DNA of 64,000 nucleotides. Source: an uncultured Prevotella sp. (GTDB taxonomy: Bacteria; Bacteroidota; Bacteroidia; Bacteroidales; Bacteroidaceae). The notes below the pieces were generated by a model. The model made no database searches and was not told the DNA's origin. It worked only from the letters and a program-made list of their open reading frames with translations. Positions 18,627 through 28,651 of this stretch are shown here, in pieces; the stretch's first letter is position 1; each line of letters opens with the position of its first letter. Position numbers and translations under genes: made by a program. Where the stretch lies: assembly GCA_946998295.1 (NCBI GenBank), contig CAMPYS010000003.1:50056-114055 (forward strand), in the 5' to 3' direction.

Positions 18627-21254
18627 ATGAAGCGTTATATCTTAATATTCTTATTTTCTCTGAGTTCATTCTCGCTTTTTGCCCAATCTACTATGAGCGA
18701 TTCGCAAATAATAGAATTTGTATTAAAAGAAAATGCAAAAGGCACTTCACAAGCACAAATTGTTACAAAATTAATGCAAAGGGGAGTAAATATAAACCAA
18801 ATTCGTAGAGTAAAAAACACATACGAAAAGATGAAACAAGGCAATTCTTCTCTTGGTTCTACTTCCCAAATAGAGAGTAGCGATCGTAGTAGAAGTAATA
18901 ATGCTCAAAGTCATCTTAAGTTGCCTAAAAATAAAATTATTAGACAATCTATTCAAGACTATGATAATGAGGAACGTCTTTTAGATAGTTATTCAAGCAA
19001 TCAAATAGAACGATACAACCCAAGACAAAATAACACATATAATGAGTATGATGGAGAATATCTAAAAATGAAAGAAGAGATGGACTCTTGGATGCCAAAA
19101 GATACAGCTGCTTTATATAAAATTTTAGAAGCTCAATATAAAAAAGAAAATAAAAAAGTTTGGGGTAGAGATATATTTAATAATCCTTATCTATCATTTG
19201 AACCAAATATGAATATGGCATTACCTGCCAACTATCGTATAGGACCAGGTGATGCAATATTTATTGATATATATGGAGCATCTCAAAAAAGCATAGAGAC
19301 TACAGTAGCTCCTGATGGAATAATAACTATAGAAGGATTTGGTCCAATACAGGTAAGTGGTCTTAGTGTAGAACAAGCTAACAAACGTGTAAAAGCCAAA
19401 TTAGGAAAACGTTATAGTAGTTCTTCTATTCGTCTTTCAGTAGGCCAAACACATACAATAATGGTAAATGTACTTGGCGAGGTTAAAATTCCTGGTACTT
19501 ATACACTTTCTGCTTTCTCCACAGTATTTAATGCTTTATATATGGCAGGGGGTATAGGGAAATTAGGAACACTAAGAAATATAAAAGTATACCGTCGTGG
19601 TAAATTAATAAGCACAGTAGATATTTACGATTTTTTGCGTAAAGGTAAGATAAGTGGAAATGTTAGACTTTCAGATAATGATGTTATCGTAGTTGGTGCA
19701 TACGATTTATTAGTTAATATTACTGGTAAAGTGAAGAGACCAATGTTTTATGAGATGAAACGTAACGAAAGCCTTGCATCATTAATTAGATATGCAGGAG
19801 GTTTCACAGGCGATGCTTATAGAAAGAATGTTAGAGTAAACAGAAAAACAGGAAGAAAATACTCTATCTACAATGTAAATGAGTTTGATATGAATAAATT
19901 TTCATTATTCGATGAAGACTCTGTAAGTGTAGATTCTGTTATACCACGTTATGAAAATATGGTTGAGATACGTGGAGCTGTATTTCGTCCCGGTAAATAT
20001 GAATTAGGTGGACATATAAATACTGTTCGTAACCTTATTGATGCAGCAGAAGGACTAACAGAAGTAGCTTTTGCCCCACATGCTGTTATGCACCGTATGA
20101 AATCAGACCGAACTTTAGAAGCTATAGCTATAGATGTTGAAGGTATATTATTAGGCAAAAAAGCTGATGTACCATTACAAAATGAAGACATACTATTTAT
20201 ACCAACACGAAGTGATGTAAAGGAAGAACGTACAATATCAATTTTGGGAGAGGTAATATATCCAGGAAAATATAAATACGCAGACAACGAAACCTTAGAA
20301 GATCTTATTCTACAAGCAGGAGGTCTTACAGATAAAGCCTCAACAGTACGTGTTGATGTATCTCGCAGAAATATTAATCCCGAAGCATTAGAAACAGATT
20401 CTATAATATCTCAAAGTTTCACATTTAAATTAAAAGATGGTTTTGTTATAGATGGTCAGCCAGGATTTATACTTGCACCTTATGACCAAGTGTATGTACG
20501 TAAGAGTCCGGGAACAACATATCAACAAAATGTTACTATAGAGGGAGAGGTTCTTTTTGCAGGAACCTATCCACTTACAGGAAGTAAAACTCGTCTTTCT
20601 GACATTTTTAAAGCAGCAGGTGGAGCAACTGATTTAGCTTATCTTGATGGTGCAAAATTAGAACGTATACCAAATGAAGTAGAACGAATGCGAATGAAGT
20701 CTATATTAAAAATGCAAAAAGAGAAAGAGGATAAAAAGCTACTTGAACTTGCAGCCCACAGCAATAATGCCTCAAGTGTAATAGCAAGTGCTAAACAAAT
20801 GCAAAATACATTTATGGAAAAATTTGAAGTTCCTGCTACATATTCTGTAGGAATAAATCTAACAAAAGCCTTAGCAAATCCTGGTAGTGATGCAGATCTT
20901 ATACTTCGTGAAGGTGATCGTATTCTCATTCCTAAATACAATGGAACAGTTAGAATAAATGGAGCAGTAATGTATCCTAATGCTGTTAGTTATGTAGAAG
21001 GAAGAGATGTAGCTTATTATATCAACCAAGCAGGTGGATTTTCTTCTGATGCTAAAAAGAGCCGTACTTATATTTTGTATATGAATGGAACATCTGCAAA
21101 AGTAGGTTATAAAACTAAAGTAAAACCAGGTTGTGAGATAATAGTCCCTACAAAAAATCAAGTTAGAATGAGTCTTCCAGAGATTCTTTCGATAGGTTCA
21201 AGTGCTTCAAGTATGGCAGCAATATTAGTAACTCTTATCAACCTATTTAAATAA
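18627..21254 (+). CDS. SLBB-domain polysaccharide export outer-membrane protein (Wza-like)
   Basis: This 875-residue protein has a signal peptide (residues 1-19, ending LFAQ). After a polar N-terminal region comes the polysaccharide export domain (about 190-270, with YRIGPGDAIFIDIYG and VAPDGIITIEGFG). Several SLBB beta-grasp repeats follow, recognisable by segments such as VNVLGEVKIPGTYTL, ISILGEVIYPGKYKYAD and VTIEGEVLFAGTYPL. A hydrophobic segment lies at the extreme C-terminus (IGSSASSMAAILVTLINLF). It is much longer than E. coli Wza but normal for Bacteroidetes capsule/EPS loci. It is the first gene of the locus and is followed after 39 bp by the Wzz-like gene. It should form the periplasmic/outer-membrane channel for polymer export. 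Confidence 0.92.
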   Translation: MKRYILIFLFSLSSFSLFAQSTMSDSQIIEFVLKENAKGTSQAQIVTKLMQRGVNINQIRRVKNTYEKMKQGNSSLGSTSQIESSDRSRSNNAQSHLKLPKNKIIRQSIQDYDNEERLLDSYSSNQIERYNPRQNNTYNEYDGEYLKMKEEMDSWMPKDTAALYKILEAQYKKENKKVWGRDIFNNPYLSFEPNMNMALPANYRIGPGDAIFIDIYGASQKSIETTVAPDGIITIEGFGPIQVSGLSVEQANKRVKAKLGKRYSSSSIRLSVGQTHTIMVNVLGEVKIPGTYTLSAFSTVFNALYMAGGIGKLGTLRNIKVYRRGKLISTVDIYDFLRKGKISGNVRLSDNDVIVVGAYDLLVNITGKVKRPMFYEMKRNESLASLIRYAGGFTGDAYRKNVRVNRKTGRKYSIYNVNEFDMNKFSLFDEDSVSVDSVIPRYENMVEIRGAVFRPGKYELGGHINTVRNLIDAAEGLTEVAFAPHAVMHRMKSDRTLEAIAIDVEGILLGKKADVPLQNEDILFIPTRSDVKEERTISILGEVIYPGKYKYADNETLEDLILQAGGLTDKASTVRVDVSRRNINPEALETDSIISQSFTFKLKDGFVIDGQPGFILAPYDQVYVRKSPGTTYQQNVTIEGEVLFAGTYPLTGSKTRLSDIFKAAGGATDLAYLDGAKLERIPNEVERMRMKSILKMQKEKEDKKLLELAAHSNNASSVIASAKQMQNTFMEKFEVPATYSVGINLTKALANPGSDADLILREGDRILIPKYNGTVRINGAVMYPNAVSYVEGRDVAYYINQAGGFSSDAKKSRTYILYMNGTSAKVGYKTKVKPGCEIIVPTKNQVRMSLPEILSIGSSASSMAAILVTLINLFK

Positions 21255-21293
21255 ATGTAATAGGAGCTTAAGATAAAAGATATTAACGAGAAA

Positions 21294-22340
21294 ATGGGAA
21301 ATCAAACAGATGTAAAAAGAATAGACTTACAATTAGTTGCTAAAAGGATACGTAAACATAAGATGCTCTATATTATAATATTACCATTAGCTATAATATT
21401 ATCATCTTTTATAATTATTAGCGTACCACGTACATATACCTCCAAAACGTCAATGGCACCTGAAATTTCAGGTTTACAAGATGAAGGAACTTTAAAAGAT
21501 CTTGCTTCAAGTTTCGGTTTTGATCTTTCTAATAAAAGCACGTCAGATGCCATCTCTCCTCTACTCTATCCAGAATTAATGGATGATAATAAATTTGTAA
21601 CAAGAATGTTTAACATTCCTATAAAAACAGTTGATAATAAAATCAATACAACATATTATGATTACCTTACAACAAAATTAAAAACGCCATGGTGGGATAA
21701 AACATATTATTGGCTATCATCAAAATTTACTTCAAAAGATAGTATAGCTCAAGTAAAACCAACAACATTTAATCCATATCAACTATCACGTAAAGATAAT
21801 AGTATAGTAGGTTTAATACGTGGTAGCATAAAAGTGGCTATTGACAAGAAAACCGGAATTATCAGCATCACTACAGAAGCTCAAGACCCAATGGTTTGTA
21901 AAATGGTTGCCGATGCTGTTCGCGAGCAATATAAAGAATATATAATTGATTATCGAACAAGAAAACTACGTTCAGACGTCGAACATTATAAAAGCCTTGT
22001 AGATAAAGCCAAATATGATTATGAAAAAGTAAGAAGAGAGTATGGTAAAATAAGTGATGCTGATATGGATGTCGTTCTTGAAAGTGTAAAATTAAAGCAA
22101 ACAGATCTTGAGAATGATATGCAATTAAAGTATAATACATATACAGCATTAACATCACAATTAAAAGCTGCTGATGCCAAGCTGCAAGAACATACACCAG
22201 TTTTCACCACTATACAAGGAGCAGAAGTACCTGTCAAACCTTCAGGTCCTAAAAGGATGATATTTGTATTTGCCATAACATTTGCTGCCTTTATATTAAC
22301 AACACTGTATGTAATGAGAGATACTATCTTTTCAGAATAA
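21294..22340 (+). CDS. Wzz-like polysaccharide chain-length regulator
   Basis: This 348-residue inner-membrane protein has two transmembrane segments, at about 24-45 (MLYIIILPLAIILSSFIII) and about 320-340 (IFVFAITFAAFILTTLYVM), with a periplasmic domain between them. A predicted coiled coil lies around residues 215-290. The segment PVKPSGPKR just before the second membrane helix is the usual proline-rich Wzz motif. No cytoplasmic tyrosine-kinase (BY-kinase) domain is fused, and none is encoded nearby. The start of the next gene is only 3 bp away. Confidence 0.88.
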   Translation: MGNQTDVKRIDLQLVAKRIRKHKMLYIIILPLAIILSSFIIISVPRTYTSKTSMAPEISGLQDEGTLKDLASSFGFDLSNKSTSDAISPLLYPELMDDNKFVTRMFNIPIKTVDNKINTTYYDYLTTKLKTPWWDKTYYWLSSKFTSKDSIAQVKPTTFNPYQLSRKDNSIVGLIRGSIKVAIDKKTGIISITTEAQDPMVCKMVADAVREQYKEYIIDYRTRKLRSDVEHYKSLVDKAKYDYEKVRREYGKISDADMDVVLESVKLKQTDLENDMQLKYNTYTALTSQLKAADAKLQEHTPVFTTIQGAEVPVKPSGPKRMIFVFAITFAAFILTTLYVMRDTIFSE

Positions 22341-22343
22341 AAT

Positions 22344-23894
22344 ATGGTTAAGGCACAAAAAGTACCAATTGACAATAAATCAATAAGAATAGCTCGTAAT
22401 ACAGTTATTCTTTTTGTTCGTATGTTTATTGTTACTTTGCTTAATCTTTATTCTGTAAAGTGGATTATCAAAAGTTTAGGAGTTGATGATTATGGCATAT
22501 TTAATGCTGTCGCAGGAATAGTGTTATTAGGAACAAGTTTTAGCAGTGTTTTTGCAATAACAGTACAAAGATTTTATTCATATTCTCTTGGTAAAAAAAA
22601 TAATATAGAAGTTCAAGATTTTTTCTCTATTGCACTAAATATAGTATTTTTATTTAGTTTGTTAATTATATTGTTATTAGAGATTTGTGGTCCTTCTTTT
22701 ATAGAAACAAAAATGACTATCCCACCTGAACGTTTAAATACCGCACTATGGATATTTCATTTTTCAATTATTTCATTCGTATTTAGTTGTATACAGATAC
22801 CATTCATAGGTATGGTTTATGCTTATGAAGATATGGGTATTTATGCTTTTATTTCTACAATAGAATGTGTATTAAAATTAGTACTTGCAATATTTGCAGG
22901 CAAGTTTTTAGTAGATCATCTTTTGATATATGGCATAGGACTTTCTATAATTTCTTTACTTTCTCTTATTCTGTATATATTCTTTTGTTCATTAAAATAT
23001 AATGTCTGTAGATATAAACTTGTACTAAATAAAAAGTATTATAAAAACTTCATTTCATTTTCCAGTTGGACTCTTTTCGGTTCAATAGCAGGTGTATGTA
23101 CAATACAAGGTAGTACTATACTGCTAAATACCTTTTTTTCTCCACGTATTAATGCCGATTTTGCAATATCTAATCAAGTGTATAATGCTTTTAATATGCT
23201 TGTTACTACAACTTTTGTAGCTTTTAGACCAGCTATGATAAAAGCATATTCAGAAGGAAACATACAATATTTAAATAAAATGTTTTTATTTAGCAATAAA
23301 GCCATTTATTATATATTATTAATTCCTGCTATTCCATTACTCTTTGAAATGGATACAATATTATATATATGGATAGGAAAAGATGCAATAACAGGAAACA
23401 CTATACTTTTTTCTCGATTATTTTTAATTTATACAATATGTTTAGCACTTCACAATCCCATATCAACTATAATTTATGCAATCGGAAATCTCAAGAAATA
23501 CACTCTTATAGTAGAAACTGTTATGCTCTCATGTTTACCACTTTCATGGATTCTTTTTCAAATAGGTTATGAATCATATTATCTATTTTTTATATTTATA
23601 TGTATATGTATTATAGCTCATATTATACGTATTTTTATATTTAAAGGGCTGTATAGTAACATAAAAATTTCATCATATTTAAAATCATTTCTTTTACCCG
23701 CTATTTTAATAACTATTTGTAGTTGCATATCAATAACAATGTTACATACGGCAATTCATATACCTTTAGTTAGATTATCTATTGTTTGTATAGCTTCAAT
23801 TATAATAGTTATTTTATTAGTTTACTTTATAGGAATAAACAGAGATGAAAGAAAAAGATTTTCATTTTTGTTGTTTAAAAATAGCATTATATAA
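22344..23894 (+). CDS. Polysaccharide flippase-like membrane protein (Wzx/MATE-like)
   Basis: This 516-residue protein has about 12-14 hydrophobic segments and an N-terminal region (ARNTVILFVRMFIVTLLNLY, then SVKWIIKSLGVDDYGIFNAV) typical of the polysaccharide biosynthesis protein/oligosaccharide flippase superfamily. It would move lipid-linked repeat units across the inner membrane. Its position between the Wzz-like and polymerase-like genes supports this role. The ATG at 22344 lies directly after the Wzz stop. Confidence 0.88.
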   Translation: MVKAQKVPIDNKSIRIARNTVILFVRMFIVTLLNLYSVKWIIKSLGVDDYGIFNAVAGIVLLGTSFSSVFAITVQRFYSYSLGKKNNIEVQDFFSIALNIVFLFSLLIILLLEICGPSFIETKMTIPPERLNTALWIFHFSIISFVFSCIQIPFIGMVYAYEDMGIYAFISTIECVLKLVLAIFAGKFLVDHLLIYGIGLSIISLLSLILYIFFCSLKYNVCRYKLVLNKKYYKNFISFSSWTLFGSIAGVCTIQGSTILLNTFFSPRINADFAISNQVYNAFNMLVTTTFVAFRPAMIKAYSEGNIQYLNKMFLFSNKAIYYILLIPAIPLLFEMDTILYIWIGKDAITGNTILFSRLFLIYTICLALHNPISTIIYAIGNLKKYTLIVETVMLSCLPLSWILFQIGYESYYLFFIFICICIIAHIIRIFIFKGLYSNIKISSYLKSFLLPAILITICSCISITMLHTAIHIPLVRLSIVCIASIIIVILLVYFIGINRDERKRFSFLLFKNSII

Positions 23895-23896
23895 AT

Positions 23897-24937
23897 ATGG
23901 GATATATAATTATAGGAATATTTACAGTTACTGTTTTTTTTGCTCTATTTGAAGAGAAGATAATTAAATATAGAACTCCACTTTATATTTTTATATTCTT
24001 TTTATTAGTTCTTGTTGCAGGACTTAGAGAAGTTGGTGTAGATTATGATTCACTAAATTACGAAGGAACATTTTTAGATAGTGATTCTAATACAGCAGCA
24101 GAGAGTGTTGAATATTCTTATATTCTATTTTCTCAAATAATCAAATTTTTTTCCAATGATGTACACATACTTTTTTTATTCTATGCTCTATTAGGTGTTG
24201 GCTTAAAAATGTATGCATTTAGGAAATATAATTCATTATGGTTTCCCATATTAGCTATATATATAAGTGAATATTATGCATTACAAGAATGTATGCAAAT
24301 AAGATCTGGTGTATTATCTGGATTTTTACTTATTGCAATAACACAAATAGGAGATGGCAAAAAAAAATTAGCTGTTCTAAGTTTATTATTAGGTTGTTTC
24401 TTTCATTATTCTGCATTAATTCTTTTACCTATTCTGTTTTTGTCTAATAAGGAAATGACTAAAAAACAAAGAATTAAATGGGGAGCTTTTGTTTCTATTT
24501 CATATTTACTATTTATTTTAGGAGTTTCATTTCTACTTAATTTTACTTCAAATATTCCATATATAGGAAATAAATTAGATATATACCAAAAAGGTCTTGA
24601 AATAGGAATTCATGCTGAAAGATTAAATGTATTTGATATAAGACATTTGATAAGATTATTTCTATATTTTTATATTCTTTACTTTTATGATACAATAAGT
24701 AAATACAATAAATACTTACCACTACTTATTAAGATATTTTCCATAGGGTTATTCTTTTATGCAGCATTCGCTTTCTTTCCAGTATTTGGAGAAAGAGTTA
24801 ATAGGTTATATGAAGTAGTGTGTATTATATTGTTTGCGAATATATATTATACAATCCGTCCTAAATGGGCAGCAACAGGTGTAATATTTATATTAGGATT
24901 AATATTATTAAATTATTCTCTCACTGTATTCGTTTAA
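23897..24937 (+). CDS. EpsG-like membrane protein, probable repeat-unit polymerase (Wzy role)
   Basis: This 346-residue protein has about 10 membrane segments. The motif LVAGLREVGVDYDSLNYE (about 35-52) and the following ESVEYSYILFSQIIKFF resemble the EpsG family. Together with the flippase it gives the locus a Wzx/Wzy-type logic. It starts 2 bp after the flippase stop. Family assignment is good; polymerase activity is inferred from family and location. Confidence 0.82.
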   Translation: MGYIIIGIFTVTVFFALFEEKIIKYRTPLYIFIFFLLVLVAGLREVGVDYDSLNYEGTFLDSDSNTAAESVEYSYILFSQIIKFFSNDVHILFLFYALLGVGLKMYAFRKYNSLWFPILAIYISEYYALQECMQIRSGVLSGFLLIAITQIGDGKKKLAVLSLLLGCFFHYSALILLPILFLSNKEMTKKQRIKWGAFVSISYLLFILGVSFLLNFTSNIPYIGNKLDIYQKGLEIGIHAERLNVFDIRHLIRLFLYFYILYFYDTISKYNKYLPLLIKIFSIGLFFYAAFAFFPVFGERVNRLYEVVCIILFANIYYTIRPKWAATGVIFILGLILLNYSLTVFV

Positions 24938-25000
24938 ATTTTCAAAAAATGATAAAATCACATTTAGAAATTAAAATTCTATATAAATTAAGTTAGTAAT

Positions 25001-26146
25001 ATGAGCGCAAGAGTAATAGCATATTATCTACCACAATTTTATCCTATTCCTGAAAATGATGAGTATTGGGGTAAAGGATTTACTGAATGGACAAATGTTG
25101 CAAAAGCCAAAGCACTTTTTAAGGGACATTATCAACCACGTATACCTGCTGATCTTGGCTTTTATGATTTACGTGTTCCTGAAGTGAGAGAGCAACAGGC
25201 TCAATTAGCTCGTGAATCTGGTATAGAAGGATTTTGTTATTGGCATTATTGGTTTGGTAATGGCAAACGATTATTAGATAGACCATTTAAAGAAGTATTA
25301 CAAAGTGGAAAACCAAATTTTCCGTTCTGTTTAGCCTGGGCAAATCACTCGTGGACTACTGCTACTTGGGAAAATGGCGGTAATAATAAAATGATTGTAG
25401 AACAGAAATATTTAGGTGATGAAGATTATATAATGCACTTTAATACAGTATTACCAGCATTTAAAGATAGTAGATATATAACAATTGATGGAAAACCTTT
25501 ATTTGCAATATTCGATCCTTATCATTTTAGTGATGCACCTCGATTTATGGAAATATGGCGCAAACTTGCAAAAGATAATGGTTTGAAAGGTATTTACTTT
25601 GTAGCTTTAGCAAATTCTACATCCACCATCAAACTTGAAAAAGATGGTACACTACATCGTGTTATCCCAAATTTACAATCAAGCCAAATGGTGTATAACG
25701 ATTTACTAAATTTTGGTTTCGATGGGATAAATTCTTTTGGCAAGCCTCGTGCAGAAATGCTATATATGGGTAAGTATATACGCATTATAAAAAAACTTTT
25801 ACATGAGAAAATTAAATTCTTACCAACACAACGTATTAACTATGCAAAAGTAATAAAATACTTTTTTGCTCCAGAAGATAGTTGGGAAAATGTATTTCCT
25901 ACAATTCTTCCTCAATGGGATAGAACACCACGAGCAGGAAATAGTGAAGGAGTATATATTAATGCTACACCTCAAACATTTGAAACACATTTGAAAGATG
26001 CTTTAAATATTATAAAAAATAAGAAAGCAGAACATCGCATCCTCTTTTTACGTTCATGGAACGAATGGGGAGAAGGAAACTATGTTGAGCCTGATTTAAA
26101 ATATGGACATGGCTTTTTGAACGTTATTAAGAAGATAATCACATGA
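25001..26146 (+). CDS. WbsX-like glycosyltransferase (GH99-like fold)
   Basis: This 381-residue protein begins MSARVIAYYLPQFYPIPEND and contains WGKGFTEWTNVAKAKALF, GIEGFCYWHYWFGNGKRLL, FCLAWANHSWT and FLRSWNEWGEGNYVEPD, all hallmarks of the WbsX family found in O-antigen and capsule loci. The family has a glycoside-hydrolase-99-like barrel; most members are annotated as glycosyltransferases, though the exact activity is uncertain. The stop overlaps the next start (ATGA at 26143-26146), indicating translational coupling. Confidence 0.9.
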   Translation: MSARVIAYYLPQFYPIPENDEYWGKGFTEWTNVAKAKALFKGHYQPRIPADLGFYDLRVPEVREQQAQLARESGIEGFCYWHYWFGNGKRLLDRPFKEVLQSGKPNFPFCLAWANHSWTTATWENGGNNKMIVEQKYLGDEDYIMHFNTVLPAFKDSRYITIDGKPLFAIFDPYHFSDAPRFMEIWRKLAKDNGLKGIYFVALANSTSTIKLEKDGTLHRVIPNLQSSQMVYNDLLNFGFDGINSFGKPRAEMLYMGKYIRIIKKLLHEKIKFLPTQRINYAKVIKYFFAPEDSWENVFPTILPQWDRTPRAGNSEGVYINATPQTFETHLKDALNIIKNKKAEHRILFLRSWNEWGEGNYVEPDLKYGHGFLNVIKKIIT

Positions 26147-26949
26147 ATGAAATACATCTCATACCAACTGCAGGACTATGTAATAGAATGAGAGCTATAG
26201 CTTCTGCTGTTTATATAGCTAAATATTTAGATCTTCCATTACTCATTCTTTGGAATAAGTATAAAGGTTTAAATGCTATGTTTTCTGACCTATTTGAACC
26301 TATAAATATTAAAAATATCTCATTAGAAGAAACAAACAAATGGAAATATTCTATCAACTTTAAACGAGACTATCTATTACGCAAAATTTTACTACTTAAC
26401 TATAAACAAATTCTTTATAATATTAATGTTTGGGAGGGTGATAAAGTATTTAACAAAATAAAAACTTGTAATGGAAAATTACTTTTTATATCATGTTCTC
26501 AAATGTCAAAGATGTATGCGTTAAATAAATTATTTGTACCTACTTATGATATAAAAAAAATACTTGATAAAATAACTAATAATTTTACACCAAACACTAT
26601 AGGTATTCATGTTAGGAGAACAGATAATACTATGTCTATCAAAGGCTCACCTTTGGAAGGTTTTATAAAAATTATTGATAATGAAATTATAAATAATAAT
26701 AATGTTTCTTTCTATCTTGCATCAGATGATGAACAGGTAAAAGAATTTATTAAAAATAAATATGGAGATAGAATCTTTTCATATTCTATGGAATTAACTC
26801 GTGATTCTTTAGATGGAATGAAAATGGCAGTTGCAGAGTTATTTGCGTTAAGTAGAACCTCTAAAATAATAGGTAGTTATTACTCATCTTACTCACAAAT
26901 AGCAGCTGAATTAGGAAATATTGCTATTGAATATGTCAGAAATAAATAA
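26143..26949 (+). CDS. Glycosyltransferase with fucosyltransferase-like (HxRRxD) motif
   Basis: This 268-residue soluble protein has an N-terminal block IPTAGLCNRMRAIASAVYIA, a nucleotide-sugar-transferase-like glycine/asparagine/arginine motif, and a later GIHVRRTDN motif (about residues 161-169). This combination is seen in NodZ/O-fucosyltransferase-related and GT11-like enzymes. The closing segment ELFALSRTSKIIGSYYSSYS is also characteristic. The sugar donor is probably GDP-linked, but this is an inference. It is translationally coupled to the WbsX gene. Confidence 0.7.
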   Translation: MNEIHLIPTAGLCNRMRAIASAVYIAKYLDLPLLILWNKYKGLNAMFSDLFEPINIKNISLEETNKWKYSINFKRDYLLRKILLLNYKQILYNINVWEGDKVFNKIKTCNGKLLFISCSQMSKMYALNKLFVPTYDIKKILDKITNNFTPNTIGIHVRRTDNTMSIKGSPLEGFIKIIDNEIINNNNVSFYLASDDEQVKEFIKNKYGDRIFSYSMELTRDSLDGMKMAVAELFALSRTSKIIGSYYSSYSQIAAELGNIAIEYVRNK

Positions 26950-26968
26950 AAAATCATAATTTTGCACT

Positions 26969-27784
26969 ATGAAATATCCTATCTCTGTTATTGTTCCAAC
27001 ATATAAACCTGGTAAGTATATTTATAAATGTTTAAATAGCCTTGCAACACAAGATATAGATAAACAATTATTTGAAGTTATTATAATATTAAATGGATGT
27101 AATGAACCATATTATACAAACATTAATTCTTTTTTAAATAAAGAATTAAAAGAAATAAAAACTACTCTTATTCAAACCGATATAGCAGGAGTTTCTAATG
27201 CGCGTAATATAGGACTTAATACAGCAAAAGGAGAATATATAGCCTTTATTGATGATGATGATTGGGTATCACAGAATTATCTTAAAAATTTACTTTCTAA
27301 AGCAAATAGTAAAGGTATAGTTGTTTCTAATATTGTACAAATTAGTGAGATTACAAACAAACAAACTCCGCATTTTCTAACTAAGGCTTATAATAAAGCA
27401 AAAAATAGAAATAAATTAACAACATTCAATTCCAGAAGTTTTTTTTCTACTGCATGGTGTAAGTTAATACCTAAATCGATAATATCAAATGACCGTTTTA
27501 ATACACTATTATCGTTAGGTGAAGATGCTTTTTTTATGTTTGAAATATCTAATAAAATCAATATGATTAATTTAGCTTCCGTTGATACAATATACTATGT
27601 TAGAGGTAGATGTAACTCCGCCTCAAGAACCAAGAAAACATTATATAAAAGATTGAATACTGCTAAAAAGTTGTTTATAGCATATACATATACATACTTT
27701 AAAAATATAAATAAATATGAATTTTTATTTTTTATATCACGCATTGTAGCAACATTTAGAAATATATTTATTACAAAATATTAG
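26969..27784 (+). CDS. Family 2 glycosyltransferase
   Basis: This 271-residue GT-A enzyme begins MKYPISVIVPTYKPGKYIYK and carries ISNARN-like VSNARNIGL and the DxD-type IDDDDWVS (about residues 94-101). It should add one sugar of the repeat unit at the inner-membrane face. The gap to the preceding gene is 19 bp. The acceptor and donor cannot be read from the sequence. Confidence 0.88.
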   Translation: MKYPISVIVPTYKPGKYIYKCLNSLATQDIDKQLFEVIIILNGCNEPYYTNINSFLNKELKEIKTTLIQTDIAGVSNARNIGLNTAKGEYIAFIDDDDWVSQNYLKNLLSKANSKGIVVSNIVQISEITNKQTPHFLTKAYNKAKNRNKLTTFNSRSFFSTAWCKLIPKSIISNDRFNTLLSLGEDAFFMFEISNKINMINLASVDTIYYVRGRCNSASRTKKTLYKRLNTAKKLFIAYTYTYFKNINKYEFLFFISRIVATFRNIFITKY

Positions 27785-27795
27785 AATATTATAAA

Positions 27796-28566
27796 ATGAA
27801 TACTACAATATTTCCCAACGAATTAGTTTCTGTTATTATACCATGTTACAATTCTGCTAAATATCTGCGAGAATGTGTAGAAAGTATTTTAAATCAAACA
27901 TATACAAATCTTGAAGTTCTTATTACAGACGATTGTTCTACAGATATAGATACAAAAAAAATATTACGCGAATTAGAGCATAGTGATAAGCGCGTAAAAG
28001 TATTCTATTTAGATAGAAATAGTGGGCCTGCTGCTGCACGTAACAATTCAATAGAACATGCAAAAGGTCGTTATATAGCTTTTTGTGATAGCGATGATAA
28101 ATGGTTTGAAGATAAATTATCAGAACAAATAAATTTATTTAAGAAAAATAATTATGCGGTAATATATTCTAATTATGAAAAAATAAATGATAAAAGTAAA
28201 AGAACAAATAGAATAGTAAAAGCACCTAAATCTACTACATATTTACAATTATTAAAAGGAAATACTATAGGAAATTTAACAGGTATTTATGATACTCTAA
28301 AAGTAGGAAAAATAAAAATTAAGCCTATTGGACATGAAGACTATGCAATGTGGTTGGATATATTGAAAATGGGTTGGACAGCACATAATACACAAACCGT
28401 AACTGCAGCATATAGAATACATTCACAATCTTTAAGTTTTAATAAAATAAAAGTATTAAGGTGGCAATGGAATATATATAGAAAACATGAAAAACTATCA
28501 ATAAAAAAAACATTATATTATTTCATACATTATTCTATTAATGCTTTATTAAAAAGATTAATATAA
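27796..28566 (+). CDS. Family 2 glycosyltransferase
   Basis: This 256-residue GT-A enzyme has the family start ELVSVIIPCYNSAKYLRECV, the nucleotide-binding TDDCSTD, the segment GPAAARNNSIEHAKGRYIAF and the DxD-type CDSDDKW. Later KIKPIGHEDYAMWLDILKMG resembles capsular GT2 enzymes. It lies 11 bp after the preceding GT2 gene; the two are different members, not a recent duplication. Confidence 0.9.
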   Translation: MNTTIFPNELVSVIIPCYNSAKYLRECVESILNQTYTNLEVLITDDCSTDIDTKKILRELEHSDKRVKVFYLDRNSGPAAARNNSIEHAKGRYIAFCDSDDKWFEDKLSEQINLFKKNNYAVIYSNYEKINDKSKRTNRIVKAPKSTTYLQLLKGNTIGNLTGIYDTLKVGKIKIKPIGHEDYAMWLDILKMGWTAHNTQTVTAAYRIHSQSLSFNKIKVLRWQWNIYRKHEKLSIKKTLYYFIHYSINALLKRLI

Positions 28567-28651
28567 ATAAATATCATATTTGTATAATATTTATTTATAT
28601 CATTTCGTTTATTGTTAAATGGTATTATTTTGTATAATAAATTAGAAAAAA

